Shown here: piece by piece, positions 1 to 8,893 of the stretch
Numbering within the stretch: position 1 is the first letter of the stretch
Layout: every line of letters starts with the position of its first letter
DNA from: Candidatus Staskawiczbacteria bacterium
Lineage (GTDB): Bacteria; Patescibacteriota; Minisyncoccia; Minisyncoccales; Staskawiczbacteraceae
Assembly: GCA_903854535.1 (NCBI GenBank)
Contig: CAINWR010000027.1
Coordinates: 1-41,074 of the forward strand
DNA: 41,074 nucleotides
Direction of reading: 5' to 3'
Program-made: the position numbers and the translations under genes
The notes under the pieces: generated by a model
Seen by the model: the letters and a program-made list of their open reading frames with translations, nothing else
What the model was told of the DNA's origin: nothing
Database searches by the model: none

Positions 1-1655
1 AAGAACTGCAAGCCGAGCAAATGATAAAAATTCCTTTAGAATTAGTTGACCCTCAAAGAAATGAAAACTGGAAGGAAATAATTGATAAAGTTGTAGCAAA
101 AAGAGAGGAGCTAGAAAAAATTGCAATAAAATTGAAAAATAATAAAGGAGTTTATATAAGACCTATTGCTTTATTGCAGGCAGAAAGAGCAGGAAAAGAT
201 CAAGAACAAAATATAAATTTTGTGCATACAGAACACATTAAAAAATATTTACTTGAAAAACAAATTCCATTATCGCAAATTGCAATAAAAACCGCAGAAA
301 AAAATGAAATAAAAGAAGAAAATTTGTTATCAGAACAAAGTGAAATCCGCTATATTCTAACCAAAGAAGCATTAAAAGAGGGCTGGGATTGCTCTTTTGC
401 TTATGTTTTGGGAGTTATGCCAAATGCAAGAACAGAGTCATCTATGGTACAGTTAGTTGGTAGAATTTTAAGGCAACCATATGGAAAATATACAGAAGTT
501 GAGGCGTTAAATAAAAGCTATGTTTATTATTCTTATCATCGAGAGGGCAGTAGCGAGCAAGTTTTAAAAAATATTTGGAAGGGCTTTGAAGAAGAAGGTT
601 TGGAGGATTTATCAAAATTTGTTTCTAGTGATTCTGGTCCTAGTGGGTCAAAAGCTAAAATTGTTAAAATTAAAGAAAATATTCGCAAAAAATATCAGAA
701 TTCTTTATATTTGCCTACTTGGGTAATTACAAAAGAAAAACGAAAATTTTATTATGATACAGATATTAAAAAAAATATAAATTGGGATAATATAGATAAA
801 AAAGTTTTTGAATATCTGCAAGATAATATTTTAAACAATTTAAGTGAAATACAAAGTGATATTGGCTATCTTATAGATTTAGATAAAAAATCAGAAAAAA
901 TTGTTTTAGAGGAAACATATAAGAAAGAATATTTTGATGTTTTGTATTTAGCTAAAAGAATTTTTGAGGTTGTAGAAAATGGATTTATTTCTTATGATTT
1001 ATCTTTGAAAATTATTAAAAATTTAGAAAAATTAAAAAATACAAATTTATTAAAAAATAGATTTGGCTTTATTGCTTCGCAAGTTGTAGTATTTTTAGAA
1101 ACAGAGAAAAAAGAGCAAGAAAGAAAAGTTTTTGAGAAAATGCTTAATGGAAATATATTGAATTTGATTGTTTCAAATAATGCTTTGGGGTATAAATTAC
1201 CAGAAAAAATGGAAATTTATCCTGAAGGAAGAAATTACGAAAAAAATTTGTTTGAAGAGTCCAGCTCCGTATCTATGAATACATTGGAAAAAAGTGTTGC
1301 TCAACTAATTGATGAAAAAGAATCTGTCTTGTGGTGGGTGCGAAATTTTGCTAGAAGTAGGGGTTGGTATTTTGTAAAAGGTTGGCGAAAAAATAAAATT
1401 TATCCTGATTTTATTATTGCTCAAAAAGACAAAAATGAAAATTTAAAATTGGTTTATATTTTTGAATCAAAAGGAGAACATTTAATTGGTAATGAAGATA
1501 CAAATTATAAGAAAGCTATTTTTAATTTTATAAATTCGCAAAATAAAAATATAGAAGAAATTGATAATCTGAAGTTTAAAATAAATAAAAATTTTGATTT
1601 TGAATTTATTGAAGGGGAAAAAGAAGAACTGGAAATAAACAAATTATTAAACTAA
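1..1655 (+). CDS. Type III restriction enzyme Res subunit (helicase C-terminal part plus PD-(D/E)XK nuclease domain), 5' truncated by window edge
   Basis: ORF is open upstream of the ATG at 21 (E-L-Q-A-E-Q-M). Helicase motif EGWDCSFAYVLG..MVQLVGRILRQPYG; C-terminal YPDFII..YIFESKGEHL nuclease-like motif. Confidence 0.88.
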   Translation, partial: ELQAEQMIKIPLELVDPQRNENWKEIIDKVVAKREELEKIAIKLKNNKGVYIRPIALLQAERAGKDQEQNINFVHTEHIKKYLLEKQIPLSQIAIKTAEKNEIKEENLLSEQSEIRYILTKEALKEGWDCSFAYVLGVMPNARTESSMVQLVGRILRQPYGKYTEVEALNKSYVYYSYHREGSSEQVLKNIWKGFEEEGLEDLSKFVSSDSGPSGSKAKIVKIKENIRKKYQNSLYLPTWVITKEKRKFYYDTDIKKNINWDNIDKKVFEYLQDNILNNLSEIQSDIGYLIDLDKKSEKIVLEETYKKEYFDVLYLAKRIFEVVENGFISYDLSLKIIKNLEKLKNTNLLKNRFGFIASQVVVFLETEKKEQERKVFEKMLNGNILNLIVSNNALGYKLPEKMEIYPEGRNYEKNLFEESSSVSMNTLEKSVAQLIDEKESVLWWVRNFARSRGWYFVKGWRKNKIYPDFIIAQKDKNENLKLVYIFESKGEHLIGNEDTNYKKAIFNFINSQNKNIEEIDNLKFKINKNFDFEFIEGEKEELEINKLLN

Positions 1656-1708
1656 TTTCAATGGCTCAATGGGTTTTGTTGTTGGACTGATGGGATTTTG
1701 TGTTATAA

Positions 1709-1738
1709 CAATTCGCTCAAGCCCGTGTGAGCGAATTG
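1709..1738. repeat. 10-bp perfect inverted repeat CAATTCGCTC/GAGCGAATTG
   Basis: Read directly; 10-nt loop AAGCCCGTGT. Confidence 0.7.
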
Positions 1739-1751
1739 CGTAAAAGTTTTG

Positions 1752-1774
1752 CACAACTTGGGTTGTGTTTTTTG
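1752..1774 (+). terminator. Intrinsic terminator after the type III R gene
   Basis: CACAAC-TTGG-GTTGTG followed by a T-run. Confidence 0.75.
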
Positions 1775-1832
1775 TTTTGTAAAAATGTTAAAATAAACTA
1801 ATTTATTATTAAAATTAAAATTTAAAAATTTT

Positions 1833-2180
1833 ATGATTACAAAATTGCAAAAAGGTTTATTATGGTTATTTGGAGCAATGTTTTTAGTGCCCGAAATTTT
1901 ATGGAGTCCAGTTTTGAATTTCTCTTATTCTATTTGGGAAGGGAAAAATATCCCAACAATTTTGAGACCAAATTTTCTAATAAGTTCGGATTACAGGAAA
2001 TTGGCGATTGGGGTTGTTTTAATTCAGTGCTTGGGTTTAGTTATGAGTTTAATTTTTATTCTTAAGTCTGATTATAAAATTATTTTAAAAACATTTTTAT
2101 TAATTGTCGTATCTTTGTTGCTGATGTTATCAATATTAGTTTTTATTTTTTTGTTAGCCACAATTAACATGGGTTTTTAA
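1833..2180 (+). CDS. Small multi-pass membrane protein of unknown function
   Basis: 115 aa ORF with several hydrophobic segments. Confidence 0.6.
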   Translation: MITKLQKGLLWLFGAMFLVPEILWSPVLNFSYSIWEGKNIPTILRPNFLISSDYRKLAIGVVLIQCLGLVMSLIFILKSDYKIILKTFLLIVVSLLLMLSILVFIFLLATINMGF

Positions 2181-2203
2181 AATTATTATTAACAAAAAAT
2201 CTT

Positions 2204-4729
2204 ATGAAAAATAAAATCACAAATAAATTACTATCATTATTAATTTTGGTAACATTGTTAATTCCTCTGTTTTCGAATGCTTGGATTATTGTTCCCTCTG
2301 TAAACCTAACTATAGTTGTTAATACAGAAGGGCAAGAAAATAATTTTAACTTCAAAATTCAAAGTGAAGCTTACAACTGTGAATATGACCCAACAACAGG
2401 TGGAGAAATTTGTTCATATTCTTGGCAAGACATAGATAATTTTTCTTTGCAAACAATAAATTTTACAGCAGAAAAGAATTTCCCAGAATTTGGTGCTTAT
2501 GGACCATATAAAATTACTCAAGAAATACAAGCAGGTTTTAGGATTGATAGTATAAGTTGTATTAGTGAAGATCCAGAAAACCTTTTTGCATATCAGCCAG
2601 ATGGAATAATTTTTACTCCAAAAGCTTGGACAAGCATAATTTGTAGTTTTAATAATAAAAAAGTTACAGATAAAACTCCTGTTTTGATTGTTCCTGGGAT
2701 TACTGGGACGGAAATGAAAAAAGATAGCGAGTTGTTGTGGGCAGATATTACAAGAATGTTAAATCCGTTACAATCAGACAGTTTTTTAGATCCATTAGCG
2801 TTTAATGATGATTTAAGTCCTTCAGATGTCGGAGTTTTTACAGGTGATGTTTTAAGAAATCCAAATGGACTTTTCGATTATACTCAATCTCTTATTAGCG
2901 AATTTATTAATCAAGGATATATTGAGAACGAGACTCTTTTTACATTTCCTTATGATTGGCGATATGGGGTGAGTGGTGTGAATGGAGATGGCTCGCCCAA
3001 TGGCGAAGCGGGCAAAACTAATTCTGATTTGCTAAAAGAAAAAATAATACAGATTCTACAGCAAACAGGGGCAAGCAAGGTTGATGTAATAGCTCACAGT
3101 ATGGGTGGATTAATTGTTAAAAAATATGTGATAGACAATACAGACCCAGCAAACCACAAAATCAATAAAGCAGTATTTGTGGGGGTACCGAATACAGGTT
3201 CGGTAAAAGCTGTAAAAGGTTTGATATTGGGTGATAATATGGGAGTATATTTTGGCCCACTTGGATTAAATGATAATGAAATGAGAAAAATATCTGCCAA
3301 TATGCCCGGGGTTTATGACCTTTTGCCTTCACAGAAATATTATGACACTAAGGGCAGTTTTATTAAAACCATAGACTACAAAAACCCAATTAATTTGTTT
3401 GACGATGAAGTAAAAGATTTAAATTATCAGGAGTTTGAAAATTATTTAGTGCAAGATAAAAATTTAAATGGTCAGGCATTTAATAATTCTGAAAATCTGC
3501 ACACACAGAGTTATGATGATTTTGATTTAAGAACAGCGGGAATAGATTTGTATAGAATAACAGGATGCAAGGCAGGAACTATGAATAAAATTACAGAAAG
3601 AAAAGAAGGAATTATGAGCCTTTGGGAAGGCATGGAATTTGGCAAGGGAGACGGTACGGTTATTTTGGAAAGTTCTACAAATTTACCCATAGATCAAGAT
3701 AAGAAATATTTTGCCCTTGTTTCTGATCACGGAAAAATGCTAAGTCAAAATGGTATTCGCCAACAGATTGCAAACATAATATCGGGTAGTAATTTGGCAG
3801 TTAGCTCAAGTATAATTACGCAAGATGTAAACCAGTGCCAGCTTAATGGCAAGGCAATAGAAGTTTTTAGCCCTGTAGATATTTTTGTTACAGATCAAAA
3901 TGGAAACAAACTTGGTTTGGCAGAAGATAAAAGCACAATCAACGAAATTCCAAACGCCAGTTTTGAGATAATGGGCGAACATAAGTTTGTATACTTACCA
4001 ACAGATAATAACCAAACATATACAATAAATATGCAAGGCACAGGCACAGGAACATACACAATAAATGTAAAAGACATTCAAAATACAGAAACTACAAAAA
4101 TAGAAAGCTTTATTAATTTACCAGTTACTGCAAGTTTGATTGGCACAGTCAATTTGGCTGAGGCAAGGTCTCAGACAACTTTAACTGTAAAAGAAACTCC
4201 AAGTTCTGAAGTAATTACAATTTATCCAACTCCAGAGGATACTATTGCTCCAGAGGTGGTAATTGAGTTTGATCCAGTTAAAAAAGATTTAAAGTTTTCT
4301 GGTAAAGATAATTTGAGTCTACCTTCAGAAATAACAATTACAGATAAAGATGATATAATCACGCTTACCGACGAAGCAGGTAACACAACTGAAATTAAGC
4401 TTAAAGACAAAAACAGAAAAATAACAATGAAAGCCGAAATCAAGTCCATAAAGTATAATGGAAAGCTTGCAGATACAAGCAAAAACAAAATGGCATTCTT
4501 GTGGCTATATGACAAAAATAAAAATCTTAAAATGCTTTCCCAATATGTAGCTTCAACCCTTCGACATAGCTCAGGGCAAGAGAAAGATTATAATGTGTTG
4601 GCAGTTTATAACGGCAAAAATACAACCTTGCTTGGCAAAGATGCTTCGGGTAAAATACTTAAAACTGAGAAAGGTTTAAAGATTCTCAAGGTCACCACAA
4701 ACAATGGAGACCTAAATTGGAGTTATTAG
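2204..4729 (+). CDS. Secreted LCAT/PGAP1-like alpha/beta hydrolase (lipase/acyltransferase)
   Basis: N-terminal signal peptide; VLIVPGITGTEM, FPYDWRYGV, VDVIAHSMGGLIVKKY (GxSxG). Confidence 0.85.
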   Translation: MKNKITNKLLSLLILVTLLIPLFSNAWIIVPSVNLTIVVNTEGQENNFNFKIQSEAYNCEYDPTTGGEICSYSWQDIDNFSLQTINFTAEKNFPEFGAYGPYKITQEIQAGFRIDSISCISEDPENLFAYQPDGIIFTPKAWTSIICSFNNKKVTDKTPVLIVPGITGTEMKKDSELLWADITRMLNPLQSDSFLDPLAFNDDLSPSDVGVFTGDVLRNPNGLFDYTQSLISEFINQGYIENETLFTFPYDWRYGVSGVNGDGSPNGEAGKTNSDLLKEKIIQILQQTGASKVDVIAHSMGGLIVKKYVIDNTDPANHKINKAVFVGVPNTGSVKAVKGLILGDNMGVYFGPLGLNDNEMRKISANMPGVYDLLPSQKYYDTKGSFIKTIDYKNPINLFDDEVKDLNYQEFENYLVQDKNLNGQAFNNSENLHTQSYDDFDLRTAGIDLYRITGCKAGTMNKITERKEGIMSLWEGMEFGKGDGTVILESSTNLPIDQDKKYFALVSDHGKMLSQNGIRQQIANIISGSNLAVSSSIITQDVNQCQLNGKAIEVFSPVDIFVTDQNGNKLGLAEDKSTINEIPNASFEIMGEHKFVYLPTDNNQTYTINMQGTGTGTYTINVKDIQNTETTKIESFINLPVTASLIGTVNLAEARSQTTLTVKETPSSEVITIYPTPEDTIAPEVVIEFDPVKKDLKFSGKDNLSLPSEITITDKDDIITLTDEAGNTTEIKLKDKNRKITMKAEIKSIKYNGKLADTSKNKMAFLWLYDKNKNLKMLSQYVASTLRHSSGQEKDYNVLAVYNGKNTTLLGKDASGKILKTEKGLKILKVTTNNGDLNWSY
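4557..4580 (+). repeat. Dispersed repeat CCCTTCGACATAGCTCAGGGCAAG inside the lipase CDS
   Basis: Near-identical to the reverse complement of 6276-6299. Confidence 0.75.
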
Positions 4730-4774
4730 CGCAAGTTATGGACTTTTGGAATATAATATGCTATTATAATCGTA

Positions 4775-4798
4775 TATTATGTTAAAAATAACATAATA
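4775..4798. promoter_or_regulatory. Perfect 10-bp inverted repeat in the abiE promoter region (candidate AbiEi operator)
   Basis: TATTATGTTA-AAAA-TAACATAATA just upstream of abiEi. Confidence 0.6.
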
Positions 4799-4817
4799 CA
4801 CGAACAAAGTAATAAAT

Positions 4818-5432
4818 ATGCAATTTATTGATTTTAAGCAACAATTAAGTAATTTTGTAATTTTTAATCTGGCTGATATAAGAAAAATCGAGGCAGGTTT
4901 TGATTTACGCAGATTATCTGAGTGGCAAAACAAGAGCTATATAAAAATGATCCGCAAGGGTTATTACATATTTTCTGATATAGAAATAAACGAGCAGATT
5001 TTGTTTTTGATTGCAAACAAAATTTATGAGCCGTCTTATGTTTCTTGCGAAATGGCTTTGTCTTTTTATGGGCTCATTCCAGAAGGAGTTTATTCTGTAA
5101 CTTCAATTTCAAGTAAAAACACAAGTAGGTTTAAGACACCCGTTGCCGAGTTCTCGTATCGCAAGGTAAAGCCAGAATTATTTTTTGGCTATAAGTTAAT
5201 GACGATAAATAACCAACAATATAAAATTGCAGAAATTGAAAAGACAGTTTTGGATTATTTGTATTTAAATCCGCAAATGAAAGATAGTGCAAACTTTTCA
5301 GAGTGGAGGTTTAACGCTCAAGATTTTTTAGCAAAAGTAAATATGGAAAAGTTTAATGAATATTTAAAAGTTTTTAACAACAAACAACTAAACAAAAGAG
5401 CAGAAAAATTTTTAAAGTTTATTAAGCAATAA
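4818..5432 (+). CDS. abiEi: AbiEi-like type IV antitoxin / transcriptional regulator
   Basis: Winged-helix-like N-terminus (MIRKGYYIFSD..YEPSYVSCEMALSFYGLIPE) directly followed by an AbiEii gene. Confidence 0.8.
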   Translation: MQFIDFKQQLSNFVIFNLADIRKIEAGFDLRRLSEWQNKSYIKMIRKGYYIFSDIEINEQILFLIANKIYEPSYVSCEMALSFYGLIPEGVYSVTSISSKNTSRFKTPVAEFSYRKVKPELFFGYKLMTINNQQYKIAEIEKTVLDYLYLNPQMKDSANFSEWRFNAQDFLAKVNMEKFNEYLKVFNNKQLNKRAEKFLKFIKQ

Positions 5433-5437
5433 AAATT

Positions 5438-6223
5438 ATGTTAACCTTGCAACAGATAGAACAGCAATACCCAGAAAATATACGGGCATTTAAGCGGGGA
5501 ATTTTGCGTGAGTATTTGCAATACAAAATTTTAGAGATTATTTTTTCTTCTGAATTTGCCAGTAAGCTTTCTTTTATGGGTGGCACGGTTCTGCGACTGG
5601 TTTATGGAAATACAAGATTTTCAGAAGATCTGGATTTTGATAATTTTGGTCTTACAGAAAATGAATTTAACACATTGTCTCTAATAATTAAAAAGGGCTT
5701 GGAAGCACAGGGCTTAAAAACAGAAATTAACACAGTTGCTAAAGGAGTTTTTAGATGCAATATACGGCTACCAGAAATTTTGTTTGCTAACCAACTTTCA
5801 CCATTTAGAGAAGAAAAGATTTTAATTCAGGTAGATTCTTTTGCTCAAAATTTTGATTACAAACCGGAAAAAAAGAACATCAATAAGTTTGATGTGTTTT
5901 CTGAGATTTTTACAACCCCGCCAGATGTTTTACTTTCTCAAAAGATTTATGCAATTTTCAATCGAAAAAGAGCCAAGGGTAGGGATTTTTACGACATTGT
6001 GTTTTTGCTTTCTTTTGCAAAGCCCAATTATGAATACTTACAGCAAAAGTTAAACATAAGTTCGCCAGATGAGTTAAAGCAAAAAATTGCTTTGATTTGT
6101 AGGGAATTAAATTTTGCGGAATTGGCAAAAGATGCCGAGCCATTTTTATTCTCACCTCAAGATAGTAAAAAGATTAAGCTATTTTTAGATATAGTGAGTA
6201 GTGGGGTAGGGCAAATAATTTAA
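5438..6223 (+). CDS. abiEii: AbiEii-family nucleotidyltransferase toxin
   Basis: MGGTVLRLVYGNTRFSEDLDFD nucleotidyltransferase motif; 5 nt after abiEi. Confidence 0.85.
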   Translation: MLTLQQIEQQYPENIRAFKRGILREYLQYKILEIIFSSEFASKLSFMGGTVLRLVYGNTRFSEDLDFDNFGLTENEFNTLSLIIKKGLEAQGLKTEINTVAKGVFRCNIRLPEILFANQLSPFREEKILIQVDSFAQNFDYKPEKKNINKFDVFSEIFTTPPDVLLSQKIYAIFNRKRAKGRDFYDIVFLLSFAKPNYEYLQQKLNISSPDELKQKIALICRELNFAELAKDAEPFLFSPQDSKKIKLFLDIVSSGVGQII

Positions 6224-6275
6224 TAGAGTTTGGCTTGTGTTTGTGACAGATCTGGAATGAAAAAGCTTTCGTCGG

Positions 6276-6299
6276 CCTGCCCTGAGCCGTGTCGAAGGG
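6276..6299 (-). repeat. Dispersed repeat, reverse complement CCCTTCGACACGGCTCAGGGCAGG
   Basis: Second copy of the repeat at 4557-4580, opposite orientation. Confidence 0.75.
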
Positions 6300-6346
6300 T
6301 AGTTTGCCAAAAAGTTCTAACAGCATCTACTAGCCCGCTCAAGCAT

Positions 6347-6375
6347 GAGCGAGGCTCGCCAGTGGCGGCCCGCTC
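6347..6375. repeat. Bulged hairpin repeat GAGCGAGGCTCGCCAGTGGCGGCCCGCTC
   Basis: 29-nt match with 27896-27924; folds GAGCG/CGCTC, GGC/GCC, CGCC/GGCG with conserved single-base bulges. Confidence 0.75.
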
Positions 6376-6431
6376 CAAGAAAAAATCACATTTAAATGTG
6401 ATTTTTTACTGTATGATTATTATTATAGTTT

Positions 6432-7844
6432 TTAGAATATTAATCCTTGGCAATCAGAGCTCATTGTGCCGTTATCAATAAATCCTTGTATACATGTAGC
6501 TCTTCTATATACACTGTTTGCATAAGCAGAAGATCCGCCATAATATCTTGAAGCAGCATTTTTTTCTGCTGTAGCTGTCTGTTTATCAGCTCCAAGATCT
6601 GCAAGATAAAGTCCAGAAGCTGTAAAAGAGTCTTTAATAGCCCATGGGTCTGGTGATTTTCCTAAAAGTGTTTTGAGTTTATCATCATATAATTTCCAAG
6701 TAGATGGTATGAACTGAGCTGGTCCCATAGCTCCACCCCAACCTGAAGGTTGGCCCGAATAATAGACTGGTATCCAACAGGATACAGGTGTGTTAAAAGG
6801 GTCTTTACCCAATCTTGTTGTAATTTCAACAAATGGCAATACATCTCTAGTTGGTTTCATTACCCTAATAACTGTAGCTCCGGTTTTAATTCTTTTCCCA
6901 GTTCCAGTACTTTTATCTACTAAAACACATTGCCCAACATTTTTACCAATAGCTGACTCTTGGCTTATAATTGCCAGCAAGAAAGCTGGTCTTAATCCTA
7001 CCAAACTAGCTGCTGATTTTGCTATTTCTAATGCTTCTCCAAAAGTTGGGGCTTTTGAAACTCCAACCATTTCAAATAATTTAGCTCTAATAGCAGCTAC
7101 TTTTTTTTCAGCTTCTTGTTTATCTTTTAGTTGCTCTTGGTATTGAGCTTCAGTTAATTTTAAATATTGCTCTTTTTCTTTTTTGGCTTGTTCTGATTGT
7201 TGTTTTTGTAGATTTTGTAAAGCTATAGCTTTTTGTAATTCATCAACCTCATTATCCATTTTACTTTTTTGTTCTTCTAAGTAATTCTTTAGGTCTTGTG
7301 TGCTATCAAGTAATTCAGATACCTTAGAATTTAATCTTTCAAGATAAACTAAATTACTAAAAAAGTCAGAGATATTTCCCTCTAATAAAATTTCAATTGT
7401 TGATTTTTTATTTTCTTCATATATTGATCTTAAGATGTTTGTAATTTGTTCTTGAGAACTATAAATTTTATTTGATGTCTTATCAATTGAATTTTTAGTA
7501 TCACCAATTTGAATATTTAAACCCTTTACTTTAATAGTGCCTTGTTTTATTTGAGTTTCTAAACTAGAAATTTTTTGCTTAGAATTTGCAATAGCTGTGG
7601 TTAAAGTCTTTTTCTCAGCTGCGGTCTTGGTCATATCATTTGCTATTTTTTCAGCTTCTGCTTCATAGTACGTGGCACATTTTTCTAAGGTTATTTTACA
7701 GTCTGTAGCTGATAAATTAGAACAGCCGTTTTCATTTTCTGAAATATTTTTACATGTAGCAGATAGATCTTCAGCTAACGCAAAATAGGGCATAAAAACC
7801 CCTAGTAATAGTAATAAAAAACATGCGAAAAATTTCTTAAGCAT
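6432..7844 (-). CDS. Exported coiled-coil peptidoglycan hydrolase with lytic transglycosylase domain
   Basis: Signal peptide, long coiled coil, then LLAIISQESAIGKNVGQ..GWGGAMGPAQFIPSTW. Confidence 0.85.
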   Translation of the reverse strand: MLKKFFACFLLLLLGVFMPYFALAEDLSATCKNISENENGCSNLSATDCKITLEKCATYYEAEAEKIANDMTKTAAEKKTLTTAIANSKQKISSLETQIKQGTIKVKGLNIQIGDTKNSIDKTSNKIYSSQEQITNILRSIYEENKKSTIEILLEGNISDFFSNLVYLERLNSKVSELLDSTQDLKNYLEEQKSKMDNEVDELQKAIALQNLQKQQSEQAKKEKEQYLKLTEAQYQEQLKDKQEAEKKVAAIRAKLFEMVGVSKAPTFGEALEIAKSAASLVGLRPAFLLAIISQESAIGKNVGQCVLVDKSTGTGKRIKTGATVIRVMKPTRDVLPFVEITTRLGKDPFNTPVSCWIPVYYSGQPSGWGGAMGPAQFIPSTWKLYDDKLKTLLGKSPDPWAIKDSFTASGLYLADLGADKQTATAEKNAASRYYGGSSAYANSVYRRATCIQGFIDNGTMSSDCQGLIF

Positions 7845-7862
7845 GTTTTTATTATAAACTTA

Positions 7863-8519
7863 TTATTTAATTTCTTCAACTACATCCTCAGTTTTCTTCT
7901 CTTTTTCTACTTTTTCAACTTTGCTTACATCTTCTTCTACCGGTGTAGATAATTCTTCTTCAACGCTTTCTACAGCTACAGCAACAGCTATAATTTCCTC
8001 AGGCTTTTTTAAGATTTCTACATTACTTGCAACTTTCAAATCTTTAATTAAAATATGATCTCCAATGTTCTTTAATAAAGTTAAATCAACTTTAATTTCA
8101 TGTGGTAAATTTTGTGGTAAAGCTTTGACTTCTATTTCTGTAAAATTTTTCACTAAATTAGCTCCCAAATCTTTTACTGCAAAAGATATGCCTTCAAACA
8201 CTAGTGGTATTGCTACTTCTACTTCTTCTTTAAGGGAGGCTTGGAAAAAGTCTATATGAATAGGACTGCCTGTTATAGGATCTCTCTGAATTTCGTGAAT
8301 TAAAACAGATCTTTTTTCTTTTTTGTCATCTATAGATAATTCAATTAATGAGCTTTCTCCTGCAACTTTTAAAACTTTTAAGAATTCTTTTAAATTTACT
8401 TCTATAGAAGCATTTTTCTCTCCTGGCCCATAAACTACAGCAGGTACAATATCTTGCATTCTTAACTTATTAGTAAGCCTACCAAGAATTGTCCTTGTTT
8501 TTGCATTTAAAGTAATCAT
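7863..8519 (-). CDS. rplY: 50S ribosomal protein L25 (CTC form)
   Basis: MITLNAKTRT..VPAVVYGPG..HEIQRDPITGSPIHIDFFQ; extended C-terminal TL5-like domain. ORF track extends to 8546. Confidence 0.9.
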   Translation of the reverse strand: MITLNAKTRTILGRLTNKLRMQDIVPAVVYGPGEKNASIEVNLKEFLKVLKVAGESSLIELSIDDKKEKRSVLIHEIQRDPITGSPIHIDFFQASLKEEVEVAIPLVFEGISFAVKDLGANLVKNFTEIEVKALPQNLPHEIKVDLTLLKNIGDHILIKDLKVASNVEILKKPEEIIAVAVAVESVEEELSTPVEEDVSKVEKVEKEKKTEDVVEEIK

Positions 8520-8599
8520 ATTTTTAAAATCAATCCCTACTCTCATCTTTTAATTTATTACTAAGAAATTAAAAGATTACCATTGTGATTAATTATTTT

Positions 8600-8818
8600 T
8601 TATTTCTCTATTATTATACATTGAACAGGGCAAGATTCTGCTGCTGTTTGTGCGCTATCTAAATCATTTGTTTCAAGCTCGAAATTTCCAGCTGAGTTTT
8701 TTTCACAACCTTTTAATTTTGATTTGCCATCATCTGCCATTTCAAAATATTTTGAGCATACAGCTGCGCATGACCCGCAACCAATGCATTTTTCATGTTC
8801 TATTATAATTTTCGCCAT
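8600..8818 (-). CDS. 4Fe-4S ferredoxin
   Basis: CIGCGSCAAVC..CPVQCI. Confidence 0.9.
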   Translation of the reverse strand: MAKIIIEHEKCIGCGSCAAVCSKYFEMADDGKSKLKGCEKNSAGNFELETNDLDSAQTAAESCPVQCIIIEK

Positions 8819-8893
8819 AAAAATTTTATATTTAATAATGTTTATATATTAGTATATTTTAGTCTTTTTGTAAATACCTGTCTGTAAAATAAT

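Noticed and set aside
6230-6481. 83-aa + strand ORF
   Set aside because: Spans two repeat elements and overlaps the end of the transglycosylase gene; no start signal or family support.
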